Part shown: positions 11,701 through 23,144 of the stretch, piece by piece
How the letters are laid out: each line of letters starts with the position of its first letter
Numbering within the stretch: the stretch's first letter is position 1
Assembly (NCBI GenBank): GCA_008729055.1
Contig: SDUX01000010.1
Coordinates: forward strand, 1,426,001 to 1,490,000
DNA length: 64,000 bases
Reading direction: 5' to 3'
Origin: Pyropia haitanensis
Taxonomy: Eukaryota > Rhodophyta > Bangiophyceae > Bangiales > Bangiaceae
Position numbers and translations under genes: made by a program
Notes under the pieces: generated by a model
What the model saw: only the letters and a program-made list of their open reading frames with translations
What the model was told of the DNA's origin: nothing
Database searches by the model: none

Positions 11701-12352
11701 TTCAGACGGGAGCTCGTAACAAGTAAAAAATCGGCGTCGTACCAACGCGCCCCACCTCTGACTCGTGGGCGGCTAGTAGCTAGCGCGGCGTCAACCTGCC
11801 CAAAAGTACAGCTCCCCTCCATCCGCGCGCGCGCGCGCGCGCGCCGACACGGTCACGACGCGGCGTGCAGCGAGCAGCGTGGCGCTCTGCCGCACGCGCG
11901 CGCACCGAGCGGCACACACGTGCCCGTGTCCGCCCCCGCCGCTGTGCGCGTGTTACCGCCGCGTACGCCGACGCGCGTCGCTGCCGCCACCAGACCCCTG
12001 TGCGTCACACCCGTTGCTACCGCCGCCGCCCTCTGCGCCGCCCTCTTGCTGTGTGCAGCGCGTCGTGCTCACGCGGTGCACGCGTGGCCGCTGCCGCCGC
12101 GGGCCGCGGCCGCGGCGTCGCGCCCCCCCCGGCGGGGTTCCCCCCCTCGCCTCCCCTACCACCCTCCTCCTCCCCATTGTCCGCCCTGCTTCCGCCCCCC
12201 CCGCCCCCCCCTCCCCCTTCCCTCCCGCCCCCCTCGCACGGCCGCCCGCCTCTCTGCTTGGCCCGCGGTCGCCGCCCGCGCCGTCCCTCCCCCCCCCCCC
12301 CCCCCGCCCCCGCCCGCTGTTGCGGCCGCGCCGCCGCCGTCGCGGGCGGCCC

Positions 12353-12552
12353 ATGGCGGTCTCCCGCCGGCGGCCGGCGGCCGCGGCGGCCACCACCGCC
12401 GGCGGCCGGCCACCCGTCGGGCCCCCGTCGGCGCCAGCAGTGCCGCCGCGCGCAGCGTCGCCGCCGCCGCCGCGGCCGGCGGCCGCACCCGCACCGCCGC
12501 CGCCGTTGCGGCCGCCGCCGGCACCGCGCGGCCGCCCCGCCGCCGCCGACGC

Positions 12553-12594
<42 letters not shown>

Positions 12595-14213
12595 TGCGCC
12601 CGCGGCGGCGGCCGCCGCCGCCGCCGCCGCTGCCGCCGCGGTCGCCGCCGCCGCGGTTGTGGACGGCGCGTCCGCGTCGCCGCCGCCCGTGGCGGTGGCG
12701 CCGCCGGTGACCCCGCCGGCGGCGGCCGCGGCCGTGGCGGGGGGCGTCGAGGCGACTGGCGTGGAGGGTGGTGGCGGTGGCGGCGGTGGCGGTGGCGGTG
12801 AGGGTGGGGGTGAGGGTGGGGGTGGGCGTGAGGGTGAGAGTGATGGTGAGGGTGGGGGTGGGGGTGGTGCCGCCGTGGACGGGGGCGGCGGTGGCGCGGG
12901 TGGTGGCGCCGGCGGTGGCGCCGGCGGTGGCGCCGGCGGTGGCGCCGGCAGTGACGGCGGCGAGGGCGGTGGTGGCGGCGGGGGGGCGGTGGCGGTGATG
13001 GCGGCGGCGGTGGCGACGGCGGCGGCGGTGGGGGGTCGGGCGTCTGCGTGCGCGGGCGGCGAAAGTCCTCGGGCCTGTCGCCCATGGAGGTGGAGGCGCG
13101 GGCGGCGTCGGAGGCGGCGGGCGGCACGCCCGACCCCGCCGTGGTCGGCCTGCTCTGGCGCCGCCGCACGCTGGTGCTGCGGACGCTGCTGCGGCGGCTG
13201 GGCGTGCGGGGGCTGTCCAACGCGCCAAAGGAGATCAAGGCCACCGAGGTGGCCCGCGCGCTCAACCGGCTCGGCGTCGGCGCCGCCGCCGCCGACGCGC
13301 TGATCGCGGCGACGGCGGCGGAGGTGGGGGGGGCGGCGGGAGCGGACGCGGCGGCAGCAGCGGCGGCGGCGGTGGCGGCGGTGGCCGCGGGCGGGCGAGC
13401 GGGGGCGGGCGTGGCGGGTGGGGCGGCGGGCGGCACCCCCGCTGCGGGTGGCGCCGCCGCCGCCACCGCCAGCGGCGGTGCGGCGGCGGCGGCGGCGGCG
13501 GCGGCCGGCGCGGTCACGCCCGCCGCGATGGGCGGCGCCAGCCTCCGCGCCGCGCTGGCCGCTCTCAACACCGCCGAGCTGCGCGCCCTCCTCCGCGTCG
13601 CGGGCGTGCGCGGCTTCTCCAACGCGGCCAAGGTGGACAAGGTGGGGCGGCTCGCGGAGCTACGCGAGCGCCACGCGCTGCTCGACGAGGCGTCGTTTGA
13701 CGCGATGCTCACCAGCGGCGCCGCCATGGCCGCTGCCATTGGCGCCACGCCGGTGGGGGCCGCGGTCGATGCCGTCGGGTCGTCGCGGCGGGGGGGCGAC
13801 CGCACGTGGTGGCCGCCGGGGGCCCTGACGGGCGCGACTGCCCCTGCCGCCGCGGGCGCGGCCGAGGGGGCGGCGGCGGGGGGGGATGACGCCGCTGCCG
13901 GGGAGGGCGGCGACGCGGCCCAGGGCGGCGGCGTCGGGGCGCCCGCCCCCCCACTGGGCCCCGCGCTACCGCCTGGCGCGTTGCCCGGCCTCCCGCTGCT
14001 GCGCGGCGGCGGGGTGCCCGCCGCTGGCGGGGCGGCCGCCCGCACCACCCCCGCAGAGGCGGCCGCCGCCGCCGCTGCGGCCGCCGCCGACGGCGCGCCG
14101 GCGGCGGCGCGGCCGCCCAAACGCCCCCGCGTCGGCGGCGGCGGCGGCGGCCAGAAGCGCGGCGGGCGGGCGGCGGCGGCGCGGCGCGGCACCCCGGCGC
14201 GCACGACGTCTGG

Positions 14214-14269
<56 letters not shown>

Positions 14270-14685
14270 GGCTGCCGCCGACGCCGCCGCCGGCAGCGGC
14301 GCCGCTGGCGCGGTGGTTGGCGAGCGGCGGCCTCTCCCCTGTCCCCTACGCGCAGCCTCCCCCCGCTGCGCCGCCCCGGCACCGCACTCCCGACGCTGTC
14401 GCGGCGGCAGCGGCGGCACCCGCGGCGGCACCCGCGGCGGCGGCGGCGGCCGACGCTGCCGCGGCCGGCGGCGGCGGTGCCACCACGGCCGGCGGCCACG
14501 GCCGCAGCGCGGCGGCGGACGCGTGGCTCCGCTCTGAGCTCGCGACCGTTGAGCTGGCCGACCGCCTCTTCAAGCACATCGCGGCGCTCGAGGACCGCCT
14601 CGCTGCGACGCCGTCGCCGCTGCTGGCGCGGCTGCTCGGCGCGCAGCAGCGCAAGCTCGAGGCGCTCATTGGGGGGGGGGGGTGA
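12353..14685 (+). CDS. Nuclear protein with two SAP-like helical repeats (one frameshift)
   Basis: The well-supported part starts at ATG 13084 (533 aa). Two related helix-turn-helix blocks, LRTLLRRLGVRGLSNAPKEIK (about 13180) and LRALLRVAGVRGFSNAAKVDK (about 13585), share the pattern LRxLLRxxGVRGxSNAxKxxK, close to SAP-type DNA-binding motifs. Downstream are an SV40-like nuclear signal (PPKRPRV, about 14115-14135), a basic Gly/Arg stretch, a polyalanine run and a C-terminal helical segment that may coil (ELADRLFKHIAALEDRLAA). A chromatin or DNA-binding role is inferred. An upstream frame from ATG 12353 (good context, CCCATGG) runs into the same Gly-rich region and would join after one added G in the 7-G run at 12980-12986, giving about 777 aa. 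If the N-terminal part is wrong, the gene starts at 13084. Confidence 0.65.
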
Positions 14686-15342
14686 GGGCGGCGGCATGGC
14701 CGGGGGGGGGCGGGGCGGGGGGGGGGGGTCGGGTGTGGCATTGGTGCCCACCGTGGCGACTGGCGTGGCGAGTGGGGGGAGGGGGGGTAGGCGCCGCCGC
14801 GGGATGGCGCACCTGCTGCCACCGCCCCGCGGGCTGGGGTGCCGGGGTGGGCCGGCGGTGGCCGCCACCGCCGCGCTGCCGCCGCCCGCCCCGCCCGCCC
14901 CGCCGCCACCCCGCCGCGTGGCGAGTGGCGCGCCGGGGCGGCTGCTGGCAGCCACGCCGTGCCGTGGCCCCGACACACGGCGCGGCCTCGTCCCGTGCTT
15001 TTGTTGTTTTTTTTGTTTGTGTGTGGCCGTTTCCGCTTGGCGGCGGCCCCTGCGGGGGGGGGGGGGGGTTGGCGCGTGCCGCCCGCCAGGGGGGGCGGGC
15101 GCACCCGCGGCCGCGGCGTGCCGCCCGCTCGAGGCGCGGCCGTCGGCAGGGCCGGTGCGCCGCTCGAGCCACGCGGCGTGGCGCGGCTGCCACCGCGTCC
15201 ACACCCGCGGCGTGCCGTACCGCACGGCCGCCGCCGCGGCCGTCGCGGGGGACTTTGTGGTCAGCCGCATGCGGCCGCCCGCCGACCCCCCGCCCCAAGC
15301 GCACATGAACCCGGGCGCGCCCGTTGCTGGGATGGTTTGTGC
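14686..15342. other. Convergent 3' flanks of the SAP-like and HEAT-like genes
   Basis: Two genes end toward each other here. The T-rich block TTTTGTTGTTTTTTTTGTTT near 15000 is a likely 3' UTR or termination element of the plus-strand gene. No AATAAA is visible. Open frames on both strands are composition artefacts. Confidence 0.4.
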
Positions 15343-17241
15343 TCACGCTCGCACAGGGGCGCGACGGGGGCGTCCCTGCGCGTCAACCCACGCCGCGCAC
15401 CGCGCGACGCCATCCCCTCGCTGTTCCCAAACCCCCGCGCAGTGCCGCACCCCCCCCCCGCCCCCCATCGCAAGCCATTCACGCCCAGTCACGCCCCCCC
15501 CCCCCCCAGGGGGCTTGCCCTTGAACAGCTTGCCGACGCCCTTGATACCGCCCTTGACCACCCCCCGCGCCGCCGCGAGCGCCTCGTCCGCGGCGCCCGT
15601 CGGCGGCCCCGCCAGCGGCCCACCACTGCCGCCACCGACGCCGCCGCCGCCACGGTGCCCGCGGGCCGCGGCTGCGCGGCGGCGCTCGTCCTCGGCAAAC
15701 GTTGCCTCGGCGCGGCGGCGGCCCGCCTCCGCGTCCTCCTCGTCCGACCGCCGCCCGCCGCGGCCGCCGCCGCCATCGTACGACCGCCGCCCGGCCGAGC
15801 GGCCGCCAAACGAGCTATCGTCCGAGTAGCGCCGCCGCGGGGAGTAGGAGCGGCCGCCGCCGCCGCCGCCGCCGCCACCCCATCGGCGGCCGCCGCCGCC
15901 GCCGCCGCCCCCGTCCGAGTCGCTGAGCGAGTCGGCCGAGTACGAGTCCCGGTAGCCGCCGCGGCCATAGCCGCCACCGCCGCCGCGGCCATATCCATAC
16001 CCATACCCACCGTCGTCGTCATCCTCCTCCTCAATCGACCAACCATCGTCGCTGGGCACCGGCGACCGCCGGGCGGCCACGTCGCCCGACAGCACGTCGA
16101 CAAAGTCGGCGGGCGTCCACGCGGCGCCGCGGCCACGCCGCCGCGGCGACGCGCCGCCACCGCCGCCGCTGCCATCGGCCGCCGCCGCTGACGGCGGCGG
16201 CGCTGTCGCCGCCCGCAGCGCCACGGCGGTGCGGACACCCAGCGGGAGCCACCCCTCGGGCGGTGGGCAGCCGAGCAGGATCGTTGCCGCGGCGGTGCAC
16301 TCGGCGGCGAGGCCGCCGACGGTGGCGGCCCAGGCGGCCGCCGCGGCGGCCGCCCGGTCGGCGCGGCGCGCGTCGACGCCGCGCCCCCCCCCCCGCCCAG
16401 CGGCGGCGGCGGCGGCACGTCCGCCGCCCGCACGCGCGCGGCGTAGAGGCCGTCGAGCGCGGAGAGCACCGACTCGGCGGGGCGCTTGAGCCCGAGCCCG
16501 CGGCAGCGGACGAGCGTGACGAGCCGCTCGTAGACGGAAATCCGGTACGGCTCGCCCGCGAGCGCCGCGATGCCGCCGAGCGCGGTGACGGCCGCGGCGC
16601 GCGCCTCGGCGCTCGGCCCGAGCAGCGCGGTGTGCCACAGCAGCGCCGAGTGGGCCTCCATGGCCAGGCCGAGCGCGCCCGGCAGCGGCTCGGGGAGGCC
16701 CAGGTCGGCAGCAAACGCGCCGCGGTCCGCGGGCGCCGCCGCCGCCGCGGCGGGCGACAGCGGCGTCAGCACGTCGGCGAGGCCGTTGGGGAATGCGCCA
16801 AGCGCGGCCACGTCGAGCGCGCGGTAGCGGAGGAAGGCGGCGGCCGACGCGGCGAGCCGCTCCCGCGGCGGCTGCACGCTCAGGCAGCGGGCGGTAGACG
16901 CGGCGACCGCGGCGGCCGCCGACGGGGTGGCGGTGCTCAGCACCGCCTCCCACAGCCGCGACAGGCGGCCGGCAGAGGTGGGCGACGGGTACGTGCCGGC
17001 CCAGCGCTCGGCGAGGGCGACCGCCGAGACGGCCAGGCCGGGCGACACGACGCCGCTATCGCCGTCGGGGGTGGGCGGCGGCACCAGCACCTCCTCAATG
17101 AGTACGTCAAAGAGGCTGGCGGCAAGGTCCTCGCCGACGCCGCCCCGCGCCGACGGGTGCGTCACGTACGAGCCGAGGAGCCGCACCAAGAGCCCGCCGC
17201 CGGCGGGCGCGCCGTCGGCCGCAGCACCAGCCGCCGGGGCC

Positions 17242-17280
<39 letters not shown>

Positions 17281-19973
17281 GTGGCGTCGACCACCCCCAG
17301 CGCGTTGCGCCGCCGCCGGTGCCCCGCGCCCGCCGCGGCGAGCAGCAACACCGCCCGCGCGGCGGCGGCACGGACGAACCGGTTGGCGTCCTCGTCCATT
17401 ACCTCCCGGAGGGGCGGCACCAGCCCGTCCAACGGGTGCGGCGGCGCGTCCTCCTCGGTGGCCGCCGCCGCGGCCGCCACCGCCACCACCGCCCCCGTCG
17501 ATGGCGCCAGGGTGCCGGCCTTGCCGGCCGCCCCCCGCGCCAGCGTCGGCACGTTGACGGTGATCTTGGCCGCCTCCGCCTCGTACAGCCGCGCCGCGGC
17601 GGCGTGGCGCGCCGCGTCCGCGTCGGACCGCCCCCGCCGGGCGGCGCGCGCGAGCGTTGCCGCCCCAACCGCCGCCGCGTGGCGGCGGACCGACTCGTCG
17701 CTGAGCAGCGCCGCGTGCACCCGCCGCGTCGCGACCGCCCCGCACGCAACGGCGCCGTCACTCAGCGGCCGCAGGTAAAAGGGCGTCGCTGACGACAGGA
17801 CGGCGGTGCGGCGCTCGGCGCGGCGCTCCTTGAGCCGCGTCACCCACGTGCGGTCGCCCTCCCCGGCGGCCGCTGCGGCCGCGTCGAGCTCCTCCTCCGC
17901 GGCGGCCTCGGCCGCGGCCGCCTCCTCGGCGGCCGCCGCGGCCGCGTCCGCATCGTCGCCGTCGACACCTGCAGGCGCGCCCGCTTCGCCCGAAAAGGTG
18001 AGCGTGTCGTCCCCAAACACAATGTCCCCGTCCAGCTCCTCGTCGTCGGCGTGACGGCGGGCGTCGAGGTCGTCCAGGTTCCCCTCCCCGTCATCGCTGT
18101 CGCTGCCGTCGCCGTCGGCCCCGCCGGTGGTGGCCCCCGCCTCGGGCAAGTCCGGCGCGTTGTACAGCGCCGACCGCGGCAGCGGCGCGGTGTACCAGGT
18201 GGACCACCGGCGGCGGGAGAGGCCGAGCAGGGCCTCGTAGAGCACCCGGTTGGACACGTTTTTGAGGAGCCCCACCAGGGCCGCCGCAAACTCCACCTCC
18301 TCCGCGTCGGCCACCTTTTTCACCAGCGCCGGCGGGGCGTTTAGGCCGACCGCAGACCCCACCGCCGACGCCGACGCCTTGACCGTCGACACGGTGGCGG
18401 CGACGGCGGCCTTGGAAAAGACAAACCGGAAGAGGCCGCCGGTCTTGCCCAGCACGCCCGTGTGGCCGGCGAGCGCGCCACGGACGGCCTCGGCAGCCGG
18501 CGTGTGGGCGGCGCCGCCGCCGAGCCGCGCGCTCGCGGCGGCCTCCTCGTACACGGTCAGGTTGGGGTCCCGCGCCAGCCGCCCCGCCAGGCGCGCAAAC
18601 GACACCTTGGCGCCGAGGTCGGTCAGCTGCAGCGCCAGGTGCGGGGCGGGCTTGCGGTGCGGCAGCCGCGGGAGGAGGTACTTGGCCACCGCGGCGGACA
18701 CGAGCGCCCCCCCCGACGCCTGCCGCGTGTCGAGCAGCGCGACGGTGTGCCGCACCGTCGACGGGACGACGGACATGAGCCCCGCGTCGACGAGCGCCAC
18801 GGGCAGCGGTGCAGAGCCGTAGCCTGCCGCGACGGCGGTGCGCTGCACGCGGCGGAGGGCGGCGAGGACGGCGTGGCCGACGAGCATCTTGGCGGCGCGG
18901 CTCTTGAGCGGCGGCGCGTTGGCGGTGCCGCCCTCCACCGCCCCCCCCGCGCCATCGTCGGCGGCCGCCGCGGCGGCGCGCTCAGCGGCCGCCGCCTTGG
19001 CCGCCGCCGCGCTGCCCGCCGTCGCGCGGCTGCCTGTCGCCGCGGCGGCGCGCTTGTCCTTGGCGCTCGTCGCCGCGACGGTGCCCGGGATGGACACGCC
19101 AATGACCTTGCGCCGCACCGTCGCGGAGGAGGCCGCCGCGCCCGCCGCGGCGGCGCTGCCCCGCCGGGCCAGCTCGTCGAGGCCAATGTCGGCGCTCTCG
19201 TTTGGCGACGGCACCGTCGCGGCGACGCCGCCAATGGCGCGGAAGGCGTCGGTGAGAAAGTCGAGCGCCCGCGGCACGTCGGCCGGCCGCACCACCGCGG
19301 CAAACGTCTTGCACGCCGCCGCGCGGCGGGCGGGCGACGGCCGCAGCGCCTCCGCCTCGAGCGCCTCGAGGAGCGGCCCGTACACGCCGTCCGGGTCGCG
19401 CGCGCCGGCGGTGAGCGGCGCCAGCGAGCGGATGTGCAGGTGCGCGAGCACCGCAATCGCCGGCGCGTCGGATGAGAGGAGGGCGACGAGCTCGGGCAGC
19501 GCGTCGCGGGCGGGGGGGTAGAGCGTCATCCGCCGGAGCACCGAGATGATGGCCCGGTTGGGCGGCCGCGCGCCGGTAAAGTGGGCGAGCCGCTGCAGCT
19601 CCGTCGCGAGGTACGACCCGTCCGCGGGCAGCACCGCCCGCCGCGTGGACAGCGCCGACAGCACGTACGCGTTGGCCGACGGCCAGTGCGTGCCGGTCGT
19701 GAAGCGGGGGCGCCGCGACGCGTCGGTTGGCCACGTGGGGGGGCGCGCCTTGCCGCCCGCGCCGGCGGCGGCGCCAGCCGCGGCGCCCGCGGCGGCGCCG
19801 CCCTTGGCGCCACCACTGCTGGCAGCGGCACTGCCGGCGCCGCCGCCGCCCGCCGCCGACGCCGCCGCCGCCGCCGCCCCGCCGCCGCCGCCCGCCGCCG
19901 CTCCGGCACGATCGCCGCCGCCGCCACCGCCGGCACCGGCGGTCGATGGCCGGCGGCTGGCTGGGGTGCTCAT
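15343..19973 (-). CDS. Large HEAT/ARM-like helical repeat protein with acidic linker and Gly/Tyr-Arg/Ser tail (one frameshift)
   Basis: Start is ATG 19973 (MSTPASRRPSTAG), where the low-complexity leader ends. After a Gly/Ala-rich N-terminus (about 1-75) come long alpha-helical stretches typical of HEAT/ARM solenoids (ELVALLSSDAPAIAVLAHLH; LLKNVSNRVLYEALLGLSRR). A strongly acidic linker lies near residues 620-655, and more helical repeats follow to about residue 1190. The last 350 residues are Gly/Tyr-rich (YGYGYGRGGGGGYGRGGY) then Arg/Ser/Asp-rich, as in RNA-associated or condensate-forming tails. Solenoid and tail are in different frames joined at an 11-C run (16384-16394); one added base restores about 1,543 aa. 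A 14-C run at 15494-15507 makes the exact C-terminus uncertain: one more base would end it near 15480. A scaffold role is plausible; I cannot name the family. Confidence 0.7.
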
Positions 19974-22010
19974 CGCGGCGGCCGCCTCCCCCGCCAGCGA
20001 GCAAGTCGCCGACACTGGCGGGCGGGCGGGCGGGCGGGCGGGCGGGCGGGACGACAGGCGGGCGGGCTGGCAGCGAGGGTGTGTGAAGAGGGGGGGGGGA
20101 CGCCGCGCGCGCCGACCCCCCAGCCGCGGCTTGCCGCCGCGGGCGCGCCCGCCGATGACCGCGCGCCACCGCCCGCCGCTGCGGGTCGGCCCGGCGGTAG
20201 GCGGCAGCCGCCGGCGCCGCCGCCGCGGCGGCCGCGGCGGCCGCGACAGGGAAGACAGACAACCAACAAAAAAAAGAGCAACAAGACGGTGAGGGGATTG
20301 AGGGAGGGGGAGGGGGGGGGGGATGGGGGGTGGGGGGGAAGGATAGGTGGGGATGGGGGGGGGGGGGTGGGGAGCGCCGGCGTGACGACCACGCCGCCGA
20401 GCAGACCACGCGCCCCCCCGCCACGCGCGCCGCACGGTGGGGGTGCTGTCGGTGTCGAGGGTAGCGGGCGGTCGGGCTGCCGCGGTGCGGCTACGAGGCG
20501 TGGCGGATGACTGCCCATGGCGGGGAGTCGCGACGCACGTGGCGGACTTGATCATGCATCCTGAGCACTCTTGTCTTGCAACTCTGTACAGTTCTGTACT
20601 GCGTCTGCGTCGACGGGCGGTCGTGGCTCCCGCCGGAGCAATCCGCACGATTTCTTGTGGAAATCCCGCCTCTTTTATGAAAGATGTGACGTCCAACTTG
20701 CAGCCGCGAGTAGTTCTTCCGGCCGTCGCCTGTTTTTTCTTTTTCGCACCCAAAAAGACGGCCCCCTTTACAATACAGTTCTGTTCATGCAAAAAGACGA
20801 GAACAAAAAACCTCCCCCGTGGGTGCCCCCCCCCCCGCGGCCTGGCACGTGCCGGCCGTGCCGGCCACGCTGACGCTGCGGCCGTTTCCGGCTCGTGTCC
20901 CAATGGCGGACCGGGCGGCCGCTGCTCATCCACCCCCGCGGCGGCCGCCGCGGCCGCGGCGGTGCCGCGGCGCCGGCGGCCCGCCTCTCTCGTCCACCCA
21001 CCCGCGGCGCGGCGGCGTCTGCCGGCAGCGGCGCCCACGCATTGCAGTCGGCGGGGCGGCCCAATCGGCGGCCGCCGCCGCGGCCGCACGGCGGCCGCCC
21101 GCCCCACACGCCGCGGCGCCGGCACGCCGCCATTCCACGCCGCTCCCCCCCACCAGCACCACCAGCAACGGCGCTTGCCGCCGGCACCGTGCCGTTGGGG
21201 GGCGTCGGAATCTCCCACCCGCCCGCCCGCCCGCCCGCCCGCCCACCCTTCCCGGCCGCTCGCCCGCCCGTCCGCCCGTCCGGTAGTCGGCCGCGCCGCC
21301 GCCGGCCGCGCGCGCCCCCCCGCCGCGGCACGCGCCGGCGGCGGGCGGCGCGGCGCGGCCACCCGCGGCGGCGCCGACGGTCGGCGCGGCGCCGCGGCGG
21401 CCGCCGCGGCGCGCCCCCCCGCGGCGCGGATGGGCGTCCACTGGTATGCGCCGTCGCGAGGACCACTGGTGAGGTTGGGTTGGGGGGGGGGGGGGGGGGG
21501 GGGGAAGGCCGCGCCACCCCCCCCCACCCCGCCGCGGTGGAGCGCGGCCGTCCCGCCCGCGGATCTGCGCCGTGGGGTGGCGGCCGTGCCGCGTCGGCCG
21601 CCGCGCGGCAGCGGCGTGCCACGCCCACCGCCGCCGACGGCGGCGCCCTCGCCCCCCCCAAAAGCACCCCCCGCCGCCGCTGTCGACACAGACACTTTGA
21701 GCCGCCCGCGCTCGTCGACGGTGTGTCTGCCTCCCCCGCACCGCTTCGGTCTGTCGCTTCCCTTGGCCGCCACCCCCTCTCGCACACCCTGCCCCGCGCC
21801 GCGCGGTGCGCCCGCCGACCGACGGCAGCGCCGCCTAGCCGCCGCGGCGCCCCCCTTCTCCCCCCACCTACGCCCATCTCTCCTCTGTCCGCCGCCCGCA
21901 GTCCCCGCCCGCTCTTGTACTCCCCTCCCCCCCCCCCCCCCCCCCCCCCTCCGACGCCGCTGGCGTGCCGCTGGCATGTTTCCCCCCCCCCACCCCGCCT
22001 GCACGCGCCC
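19974..22010. other. Intergenic region upstream of the HEAT-like gene
   Basis: Divergent promoter space between the HEAT-like gene and the weak ORF at 22011. It holds an A-run on the plus strand at 20268-20275 (T-run in sense for the minus gene, about 295 nt before its ATG), GGGC/GCCC simple repeats near 20020-20050 and 21225-21245, and long G or C runs. The HEAT reading frame remains open upstream of 19973 but becomes Arg/Gly filler, so I do not extend the gene. Confidence 0.4.
20540..20820. promoter_or_regulatory. AT-richer island, candidate promoter or enhancer
   Basis: About 280 bp stand out by low GC in a region otherwise almost pure G/C. They contain TACAGTTCTGTACT (near-palindromic), TACAATACAGTTCTG, a TTTTTTCTTTTTCGC block and several AAAA tracts. 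It lies 570 bp upstream of the HEAT-like ATG and 1.2 kb upstream of the 22011 ORF. No ORF of note lies inside. Function is inferred from position and composition only. Confidence 0.3.
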
Positions 22011-23144
22011 ATGTCCACCCTCGCTCGCCTGCGGGGGCTGCTCGCCGCCGTCACCTCTGGCGGTGGTGGCGGCCGCCGTCGGCGCGTCGGCTGGGCCCGC
22101 GACCGGCAGTCGCCGTCGCCAGCGTCGACGCCGCCGCCACCACCCGCTGCCGCGGTCCCCGCTGCCGCCGCCGCCGCCGCCGCCGCCGCCGACGGTGCCC
22201 CGACCGTCGCGGCGGGCGCCGCCACCCGCCTGGCCGACGCCGCGCCGCTGCCGCGGCACCCGCCACCGTCGTCGGCACCACCGCCGCCGCCGCGGCGTGG
22301 CCGGGGGGCGGCCGGCGTGGCCGGCGCGGCGGCGGGGGAACGCCTGGCGACGGCAACAACGGCACTGGCGGTGGCGGCGGCAGAGCCGGGAGAGCCAGCA
22401 GCGGCGGCGGCGGCGGCGCCACCGCCACCAGCCGCCGCCGAGGCGGTCAGCCCGGTCCCCCCACCGCCAACCACCGATGCGGACGCAAGCACCGGCAGCG
22501 CCATCAGCAGCAGCACCGGCGACGGCGGCGGCAGTGACGGCGGCGGCGGTGGCGGCTGGGCCGGTCCGTCCGACGCGCGCGGCGGTCGCGGCGGCGGGCC
22601 CCCCCCCGCGTCGCCCCCCCACGGTCGGCCGGCCGACGCGGCCGCGGCGGGCTCCCCGCTGACGCTCTCCACCGCGTCGGCTGGCTCGTCCTGCCCGCCG
22701 TCCCCGCCGCCGTCACCGCCGCCGCCATCGTTGCCACGGCGGGCGTCCCCACCGCCGCCGCTGCCGCCGCCGTCGCTGCCGCCATGCACTGCCTGCCGGC
22801 CGCCGCTACGGCGGCCGGCGGCGACGGCGACGGCGACGGCGGCGGCGGTGGCGGCGGACCCCACCCCCGCCACCGCGTCGGCGGGGGCGGCGGTTCCGGC
22901 GCGTGCCGTGGCGCCACCCGCGGCCACGCCCGCCGCTGCGCGTGCCGCGACGCCGGCCGCTACCGCGGTTGCCACCCCGCCCGCCGCCGCTGCCACTGGT
23001 GCGCCGCGGTCGGCGGCCGCGGACGGCGGGGGGTGGCGGCCGCCGCGGCGGCGGGTGCCCATCAGCCTGCAGCTCTTGTCCGCCGCGGCGGGCGGGAGGC
23101 GGCCCGCGGCGGCGGCGGTGGCGGCGGCGGCGGCACCGGCATGA
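22011..23144 (+). CDS. Candidate Ala/Pro-rich protein, 377 aa
   Basis: ATG at 22011 (MSTLARLRGLLAAVTSGGGG) follows a C-rich leader; TGA ends it at 23144. The protein is almost entirely Ala, Pro, Gly and Ser, with a short amphipathic N-terminus that could be an organelle-targeting helix and a final ordered patch (RRVPISLQLLSAAAGG). The antisense frame shares the same third codon positions, so composition cannot decide the strand. I prefer plus because the minus frame turns Arg-rich downstream. No domain is recognisable; it may be non-coding. Confidence 0.3.
   Translation: MSTLARLRGLLAAVTSGGGGGRRRRVGWARDRQSPSPASTPPPPPAAAVPAAAAAAAAAADGAPTVAAGAATRLADAAPLPRHPPPSSAPPPPPRRGRGAAGVAGAAAGERLATATTALAVAAAEPGEPAAAAAAAPPPPAAAEAVSPVPPPPTTDADASTGSAISSSTGDGGGSDGGGGGGWAGPSDARGGRGGGPPPASPPHGRPADAAAAGSPLTLSTASAGSSCPPSPPPSPPPPSLPRRASPPPPLPPPSLPPCTACRPPLRRPAATATATAAAVAADPTPATASAGAAVPARAVAPPAATPAAARAATPAATAVATPPAAAATGAPRSAAADGGGWRPPRRRVPISLQLLSAAAGGRRPAAAAVAAAAAPA

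Larger units (their letters stand above)
10496..12352. other. Intergenic region between small ORF and SAP-like gene
   Basis: No supportable gene. It contains the GATAAC inverted-repeat cluster (11282-11418), a heat-shock-element-like block with a reverse CCAAT box (11664-11700), an alternating CG run at about 11823-11842, and a pyrimidine-rich leader before the ATG at 12353. The stretch 11500-11760 is less GC-rich than its surroundings, as expected of a promoter. Confidence 0.4.

Noticed and set aside
12900..12955. GGTGGCGCCGGC repeats as a CRISPR or minisatellite of note
   Set aside because: They are a simple in-frame 12-bp repeat coding Gly-Gly-Ala-Gly in the N-terminal part of the SAP-like gene; there are no spacers.
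19974..22622. Upstream extension of the HEAT-like frame to about 2,377 codons
   Set aside because: Beyond the ATG at 19973 the frame turns into Arg/Gly strings and crosses the AT-rich island; a normal start with a clean change of composition exists at 19973.
20768..23062. Minus-strand ORF of 764 codons opposite the 22011 gene
   Set aside because: It shares third codon positions with the plus ORF and looks similar near its start, but becomes Arg-rich and filler-like after about 350 codons.
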